This document shows, in pieces, positions 57,677 through 64,000 of a stretch of 64,000 nt of DNA. The notes below the pieces were generated by a model. It was given only the letters and a program-made list of their open reading frames with translations. It was not told the origin of the DNA and did not search any database. This DNA comes from Zygnema cylindricum. Taxonomy: Eukaryota > Streptophyta > Zygnematophyceae > Zygnematales > Zygnemataceae. The first letter of the stretch is position 1. Each line of letters opens with the position of its first letter. The stretch is taken from the NCBI GenBank assembly GCA_037447655.1, contig JBBHKE010000303.1, positions 253,473 through 317,472 of the forward strand, read 5' to 3'. A program made the position numbers and the translations under genes.

Positions 57677-58115
57677 ACAAGAGAGTTTGTTTGTGTTTCT
57701 CTTTAGAAAATTAATTTGACAACCTGTCAGTAACAATCATGTGAGTAAGAAAAGAAAAACCTTTCATGTTAGGATTTGATAGGTTCCTACAGATGTCTCA
57801 AGCAATTCTGGTGACTTGAAATATCATAGTCGAGTGCTAAAATTCACCGTTTGTTTTTATAGAAACTGATTTAAGTAGTATTGTCCTTAACAACTGTGAG
57901 AAAAACGTTTTAACAATTGTATGTTTTTGTTGTTAGAGTGGATAATGGACAAAGAAATGCCGGAAATCGTGGATGAACTATTTGTCGAGATGCACTACCA
58001 TCATCCCTCAGGGAGTGGGTTCACATGGGATGGGTTTCAACAAACGCGAGAGGAAGCAACACAAATTCTCCAAGACTTAAGGAAGAGTGGTTTTTATGCT
58101 CATTCGTGGCCGTAA

Positions 58116-59780
58116 ATTTCTATATTTCGTAAATTTCCATGTTTCTGTGTTTTGTAAATTTCTATGTAAAGTTGTAACTCGTAGCACAAATGTAGCCACG
58201 AAAAAATGATTGATTTTGGAATAAATGTCGACCTTGACAGTTATGTAGAATTCAGGTGTTTTTTTTATGTAGGGAAAGTGTTTCGTTTATGAGATTTGAT
58301 TAACGAACTGTCCATTCTTTCTGCAATAATTTTCATATACTTCAATTGATTTATTTTATTTTAGCGGTTTTAATTTACCGCGCCTAATATTAAGCATCAT
58401 GTATCCAAGTAAAGTATTAAAGCAGTTTCAGGGAAGTTGCAGATTTTTAGTATTGAGGGTTGTTGCATTTTAGGGTGGATTGTGATGTTTAATGCAAGTG
58501 TGTATGTTACACACATTTCGCCATTTTGTTCTATTAATGGCTGGAAGACTTTGCTAATATGATTTTTAATCATTCGATAAAATTGACTTTTTTAAAAAGT
58601 TTGATGTTTTTGCGATCCGTTCCAGCTCTCCCATAGAAAGACAATTTCGATAACATCTATATGACGACAATATGTTTAACTTTCTGAATATAAAATGGTG
58701 TGAACGATCCTTTTCTAATGCTCAACCATTCCTGACATTACCATGCCTTAGCATTTTGACCCTGTCTCCTGTTTCTCTTTTAAAGACAAAGTGTACAATA
58801 ATCTATTAACAATTCATGATGAGGTATTCAATCCAAGTGTGAAATCGTTACAAGAGTAGTCGAAATTTGTCCACATGCATTATTGTGCGCAAAACTTGCC
58901 GATCTAGAAGGTCGGAAAAACGCCATCCTCCAAAAACTGTACCGTGTCCAATTTCTCAAAAAAGAAAATTGGAGTGTGGAAGTGTAAACTCGGAGGTAAA
59001 ATTTCGTTAATTTTGTTAATTTTTAATTAAAAATCACAATATAGTGTACTATTACTCACAATACCACAGAAAGATTCTCGCTGTCACGAGAAAACGGACG
59101 GAGTATAAATTCTTGGGAGAAGACGAGGGACGTGACAACAAAGGAGATGTTTACAACAAACTAAAAGTACATAATTAATGGAATGGAAAGGATCGGTCCA
59201 TAAATGACCAATAGAAAAACTGGATCTTTTCCCTCAACATTCTCGAAGTATCACCGCTAAGGGTTCAGCTTCAAATTAACAAAGACTCCACTGTTTTGCC
59301 TATGTCATATTATTACCCATTTCTAATTTCTTCAGAAAAGACGAATGATTGACTTGCTATCCGTCCTTTACGGAAAAGGTATGTCCTTCCGAAACATGGA
59401 ACCAGAACTATAAGAGTCACTCTCTTACTCTCTCTCTCTCTATCCCTCGAGACGAAAAATATTCTATCCTTAAACACAAAACCCATATTCAAACGACGCT
59501 TGTACAGAAAAAAGAAAATGGACTTTCTTGTATTAAATTCACCAGTTCTCCGCAAATGCTCGAGATGCTCCATATATGTCCAAAAAGACAAAGTAAACGA
59601 TCACCTCGTTCCGTTTGTAAAAAAGTTTATCCTTCTCCATAAAACACTTTTCTGGACTTATGAGGTTTCCTCCACTTTGTCTTATTTGAACTTCAGAGGA
59701 GAGCTACTAACCATCCTCCCATAAGGGCCATACCTCCAAAAGGGGCTCCAATCCCAAGCCTCCGATTTTCATAAAGTGCC
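58116..59780. other. 3' flank and intergenic
   Basis: A candidate polyadenylation signal AATAAA lies at 58220-58225, about 105 bp past the copy B stop. Otherwise nothing recognised. Confidence 0.4.
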
Positions 59781-59794
59781 GATAAATAACAACT

Positions 59795-59848
59795 GAACCA
59801 TCCATTTCCCCCATTTTGTCAACGAGCAATAGCAATAGCAATAGCAAT

Positions 59849-59901
<53 letters not shown>

Positions 59902-60195
59902 GAGCAAGAGCAAGAGCAAGAGCAATAGCAATAGCAATAGCAATAGCAATAGCAATAGCAATAGCAAGTAATAGTAACAGTAACAGTTAAATTTCACATA
60001 TTTAGTAAAGAGGGAAAAGCTCAGAGGCTCGAAGAGAATCCTAAATAAGCATACTTACTAATCCAGAAAACACAAAAAAAAAAAAAAACATCGTCCATTT
60101 CCCCCATTTCGTCAACGGAAAATATTGCGTATTTAGTAAAGATGAAAAGCTCATAGGTTGGTTTAGAGCAATTCCTGAATAAGGATATTAATTGA
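59795..60195. repeat. Local duplication with (GCAATA/GCAACA)n expansion
   Basis: CCATTTCCCCCATTTTGTCAACG at 59800-59822 recurs at about 60093-60115, and TATTTAGTAAAGA...AAAGCTCA recurs at 60000 and 60130. In the left copy the two parts are pushed apart by about 165 bp of hexamer repeats AGCAAT/AGCAAC/AGCAAG (59826-59992); in the right copy they are about 20 bp apart. Poly-Leu frames here are artefacts. Confidence 0.8.
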
Positions 60196-61880
60196 AAAAA
60201 CAAAAATACAAACAAGCAAATTAGAGCCATTTCTGTACCTTACACAATCGCCAATCTGAACGAACTTACCTCCCGGAGAAGCTGATAATGCCAAAAGTCA
60301 ACAAACCGCCAAACTGTCATCATCACATTTCCCACAGAAAAAACATCAAAGATGTCTCCCTCGACTCTCCCTTTCTTTTCTCCCTTTCCCCTTCTCCCCA
60401 TGACTCCATCTACCGGCATATGCCAAACCGTAACACTTTCTCCAAGAATGACAATCTCCATCTCCAGAGTCCATTGAATAAGACGGATCAGAAAAAGACA
60501 CACAGTGACAATGACCTTTACAAAGATATTGACATCATCTCTCTTCTCAACGTTCCCGTCTTCCGTGTGGATTCTCTCAACAGTTTATAATCAATATTAA
60601 GACTTTGTCCACTAACAAATCACCATAGTCTCTTATGAAATCTATATTTAATTTTGTTATCGAAAGCCAATTCTTTTGTTGTTAAGAACAACTTTTTATA
60701 AAAACAAATTCTTGTTATTAGCAACGATTTTCTTGGAAGCGTCTCCTTAAAAACCAATACTAACAAATTGTCGTTAAGCTCAAATTCATCCGAGGATTGT
60801 TATAAAGAACCATCTGAGATTTCTTATTTATAACGAAATTTTTAAAGAATGACTATCAAAAACCAAAAACCAAAACATTTAAACGTACAACGTGAGGACG
60901 GTTCATAAGAGGAGTAGCCAAAAGAGCCGCCGAATGCACTAAGTGATAAACATTGGCAGTTCGCCAAACCTGTAACATAGAACAGGCAAATCAACAGCCC
61001 CAGATAGAACTCACAGCTTTAAAACTTAAGAACTTTGAGGTCCTATGTGGCACAATAAAGTTGTTCATCTGAGTATGTTAAAGCCCAGGAGTACGGTTAT
61101 TAAATTTAAACGCAATGTTAATATGTCAAGACACACATACAGCCTCACGTTACGCGGAAGCCCCGTTATGTGTGGCTTAACACATTAAATGTCTGTATTA
61201 GCATCCCCTTTTATGCCAAGCCCAGCATTGTTATCATTTTGAAACAATAGATACCCATTCCAAAAACATCTTCTCTCCATATTCCCCTAATAGCTAACAA
61301 AAGACCTGACGTACCTCTTTGTATACTTCATTTTCCGGTTTAAACATATGTGCTCCATATGCTCCCAGAGCTACAGCAGTGATACCTGCTCATTTTCCAT
61401 TCAACTTTTTTGGTCAACATTTCCGAGGCCTCTACTGCTGGTGATTACAGTATTTACCGCTATTAGTGTGGAAATGCCAGAGTTGCACTAATATTTGTGC
61501 TGCGATAAAATAAATTACTGCATCCATGGAAGCAGGCCCAAAATTATGTTGTCCAGAGGTTGTTTAGAACTTCGGACTGCAGAAAATAGATATAGAGTGT
61601 CCCAAAGTGTAATTGTGTAATGCAAACTGACGGAAAAGAGCAACATAATGCAAAACAAAAGTAAAAAAAGTCAACAGAACGCCATGGCACTCAGGAAGAA
61701 ACATAAAATGTACTGACAGTTCAAAATTTTAGACTTTGGAGTAACAGAGGAAGCAAGAGAATTTCAATAAATATGTTTTGAGGAACTGAAAGTCGGACAT
61801 AGGAAACTCAACAAATAGACTTCTTCCATTTCCCTGTATATCTTAGCAGATAAAACGGAACTAAATAAAACTGTTTAGCT
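60196..61880. other. Intergenic, nothing firmly recognised
   Basis: Frames at 60240-60590 on both strands have ordinary composition but no domain or clear exon borders. An unrecognised exon cannot be excluded. Confidence 0.35.
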
Positions 61881-62016
61881 GTATTTCACATTTGTTTTGT
61901 TGCCATTCCTCTCAATTCGTGCACACCTTCAAGCCAGCTCTCCCATACGAAAATTCTATGAGGATGAGGACAACCATTGCTTCCAAGAAGCCATCATTGC
62001 TCCTAGAGTGGAGGAT

Positions 62017-62236
62017 GACACGTGGCTATCGAGACGCCTACCTGAGATACTTGCCGCCCGACGCCATACTGCCACGTCCATCAGGATTTTTGAGCGTCTG
62101 CCACGTGTCCAAGAGCAGCAGAAAGTGCGAAAAGAACTGGCCGCGCGTAGGAAAGAAGAGATGCCACGTGTCCGATAGCAGCAGAAAGCGCCAGAAGAAG
62201 TGGCCACGCGTAGCAAAGAAGAGATGCCACGTGTCC
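62017..62236 (+). promoter_or_regulatory. G-box/ABRE array upstream of the CREG1-like gene
   Basis: GCCACGTGTCC occurs at 62100-62110, 62163-62173 and 62226-62236, exactly 63 bp apart, and the inverted GACACGTGGC at 62017-62026. The core CACGTG is the plant G-box, and GACACGTGGC contains the ABRE core ACGTGGC recognised by bZIP factors. The first and last lie 480 and 260 bp upstream of the ATG at 62497. Related words GGCCGCGCGTAG and GGCCACGCGTAG sit within each unit. Regulation by ABA- or light-type bZIP/bHLH factors is an inference. Confidence 0.65.
62100..62225. repeat. 63 bp tandem repeat, two units
   Basis: 62100-62162 and 62163-62225 are close copies, each GCCACGTGTCC, then an AGCAGCAGAAAG core, then GTAG-AAAGAAGAGAT. 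A third unit begins at 62226 but diverges after the G-box. Confidence 0.9.
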
Positions 62237-62496
62237 GTCGGCTTGCATGAAACGTATCAGATTGGAAATACCGTGAAGTTTGGACTCTAAAAATTTAAAG
62301 TCAAATGAAGTCAGAAGGGGTAAAAATAGAGCTAATTTTTTCTCCGGTTTAAGGGCAAAGCTATGGTTAAAAAACTTACAACTCATGAGCAAAATACAAA
62401 GCGTATCTTATCGTAGATTCCTTTGGCCTTCTTCCTCCTTCCCTTCAAAATTCTATCTCATCTTACTTACCATTTTTCTCGTGTTCTAACACATCC

Positions 62497-62711
62497 ATGG
62501 CTTCTTCACTTTCTATTGCCCTCTATTTGTTAGTGGTCATGGTCCTTGGCAATACAGTGTCCGTTTCTGCAAACATTCGGTCTAATATGCTGGAGGTTCA
62601 AAGCCTGTATCCAACTAAAAACACATTCCAATCAGCAGAACGACCAAGTCACGAAGAATACGCAGCCATGGCTCGATGGCTCGTTTCTCAGAGTACTTGG
62701 GGAGTGCTCAG
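62497..62711 (+). CDS. CREG1-like secreted protein, first exon
   Basis: ATG at 62497 starts a hydrophobic signal peptide (LSIALYLLVVMVLGNTVSVSA, split here as residues 5-25), then LYPTKNTFQSAERPSHEEYAAMARWLV and SQSTWGVL. The exon ends at CTC AG|GTGACT in phase 2. The ARWLVSQ-x-x-WGVL block is the start of the CREG fold (FMN-binding split-barrel-like); family members are secreted or vacuolar glycoproteins without proven enzyme activity. The expected next block (GxPFGNVVSFSDG) is not found before the window end, so the first intron must exceed 1.2 kb or the gene is broken. The upstream G-box array fits a regulated gene. Confidence 0.72.
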
Positions 62712-64000
62712 GTGACTGCATTGTCCACGGGTATTATTGTCCAACAAATCCCTACTATTTTGCTCATCTTCATAATGTGACATAAATTAGGGAGCAATGT
62801 TTCCACAAGCTCTAGCAGTGGTAGGCAATAAGCCTGCATTGCTTGAGAGGGAAAAATAGATTCTGGAGAAAACGACAAAACTTTTGTTTCCTTCGTGATG
62901 ATTTGACATATGTCCATGACTAGCATTGGTTTTTTGTTCATCTGAATCTGGAATATATTCATGATTATATTCTTTTTGATTTTTCGTTGAGTTTGAAAAA
63001 ATTGAGATGTGTGCACCAAATGGTTCACAAGTTATGGTTACCAAAGGATAAACTTGATCGAATTCCTCGGGGTTGAAGTGAAGATTCAAAAATATTTTTA
63101 ACCATGTTACCCGTAATCAGTACCTACAGATGGACTAGGAGTCTGGTGTGCTATAAAAAAAATTAAAAATTGCTCTTCCTGTTTTTTTTTTCAGGTGGCA
63201 AAGGTAGTTTTTGTAATGACGGAAATTCCATAAAACTTTTATGTTCATGTCTTCACTCGTTTTAGGCTGCACTTTTGTCACTTGAAAATAGATGAGTTTA
63301 ATGACCTAAGGATGGAATGATGTCCTTTAACACCTTTCAGAAGTCTTATTCGACTCCATAAACATTGCAATCTCTCATACCATCATATCATTACAGCATT
63401 GTGCTCTTTCTTTAGAATTTATATCATTATTCTGACACTGAACATTCATAATTGTTGCCGTTTGGGCAAGAGCATCAGCAGGTGAGGTGCAGTATAGTTT
63501 AGCGATTTTATGTTAAATTTGATGTTCAATTTCTTGGTAGTTTTTCCAAGCTCATGTTATTATCCATGCGATATCAAGAACTTATGAATGGTGCAGGATA
63601 ATATTATTTGTCTATGTGAAATTTTTGAGCTGTTTTTAAGTGAGGTTAATCGTATGGCAGTAAGAATTTGTGGAGGAGTTACGTCATTTCTATGTTACAA
63701 GCACTTGCTGCTCCCATATCTCGTCTAATCATCTGAACATTCGCTAATATGGCATCTTTTTTGTTTTTTAGCTTTTTGTTACTGATTGAAATTGTCAACT
63801 TGAACTAGGCTGCCCTTGATGATCTCGTAATATTTTACCAAATATAGCCTTTTAAATTTTAGCTTCCTTATAGTTTGCTCCTTTATTTATATGCATTTCC
63901 TGGGCGAGTGCAGAAATAATTAGTGACTCAAAAGATGTCTGTGCATTCCTCACACAAAAGATAAAGGAAAAAAGAAAACAGAGAAAGGGAAAGAGAATAG
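62712..64000 (+). other. First intron of the CREG1-like gene (open at window end)
   Basis: No further CREG exon recognised. A minus-strand frame at 63089-62787 has ordinary composition but no domain. Confidence 0.4.

Larger units (their letters stand above)
52443..58115 (+). pseudogene. FkbM-type methyltransferase, copy B, disrupted
   Basis: Recognised exons: 52443-52612 (170 nt, same as copy A), 53986-54116 continuing at 54930-54958 after an insertion, 57114-57251 (138 nt against 150) and 57937-58115 (179 nt, same as copy A). Shared motifs are LRPSPCLVKGFAME, RRIYLEIGG, LLWMMRKYPLDFTEYHVFEANGEL cut into two parts by a MITE, VPILNSML, and IVDELFVEMH...YAHSWP. The counterpart of copy A's 109 nt exon with KMDIEG is absent from 57252-57936, and no N-terminal anchor exon was found. 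After the insertion the exon would end CAA|GCATGT, not a usual donor. Loss of the core motif plus the insertion argue for a pseudogene. It lies head to head with copy A. Confidence 0.82.

Noticed and set aside
57252-57936. KMDIEG exon of methyltransferase copy B
   Set aside because: Read in all three plus frames; no stretch resembling copy A's exon 45858-45750 was found.
59707-59997. 96-codon poly-Leu frame
   Set aside because: Produced by AGCAAT hexamers; no other support.
61892-62290. 132-codon plus-strand frame upstream of the CREG1-like exon
   Set aside because: Low-complexity 21-residue repeats from the 63 bp units; the G-box content and position fit promoter DNA better. Kept only as a low-interest finding.
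62708-63089. Minus-strand gene overlapping the CREG1-like intron
   Set aside because: No domain and no splice-supported partner exons.

Overview
The window is nuclear DNA of a streptophyte, most likely a charophyte alga or an early-diverging land plant. The evidence is intron-rich genes with GT-AG signals, a TOL1/2-like VHS-GAT protein, a plant-type CYSTM protein, a CREG1-like first exon, a TAF1A-like Pol I factor, and a Ty3/gypsy element primed by initiator-Met tRNA. The species cannot be fixed from this sequence. The DNA is AT-rich and dominated by small inverted-repeat transposons and simple repeats. Most open frames longer than 60 codons are noise.

Layout. Positions 1-1.6 kb hold a dispersed repeat and a doubtful ORF with 10-residue repeats. 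A two-exon CYSTM gene lies on the minus strand at 3966-4668. A three-exon VHS-GAT gene lies on the minus strand at 7741-11942. From 12.8 to 22.7 kb there is a cluster of foldback MITEs: a TA-target family with CACCG ends, a hAT-like family starting TAGTGTTGGGTATCG, and a larger foldback family. Large purine/pyrimidine and AT microsatellites follow. A TAF1A-like gene of at least eight exons occupies 23684-32288 on the minus strand, with introns swollen by satellites. A 7.7 kb decayed Ty3/gypsy element (34029-41752, minus strand) sits in a dispersed repeat. A poorly resolved minus-strand gene candidate is at 41.9-43.0 kb.

The most informative region is 45.2-58.1 kb. It holds two head-to-head paralogues of a membrane-anchored FkbM-type methyltransferase. 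Copy A (minus, 45194-50050) looks intact. Copy B (plus, 52443-58115) keeps the same exon sizes at three exons, but it has an 805 bp hAT-like MITE inside a coding exon, has lost the exon with the KMDIEG core, and has no recognisable N-terminal exons. At the right edge, the first exon of a CREG1-like secreted protein (62497-62711, plus) lies downstream of an array of G-box/ABRE motifs built on an exact 63 bp period.

The genes look unrelated in function: ubiquitin-cargo sorting, stress-type CYSTM, Pol I initiation, sugar or glycan methylation, and a secreted CREG. I see no operon-like system, CRISPR array or defence island. Exon junctions were checked by eye for splice signals and codon phase; unresolved places are stated.
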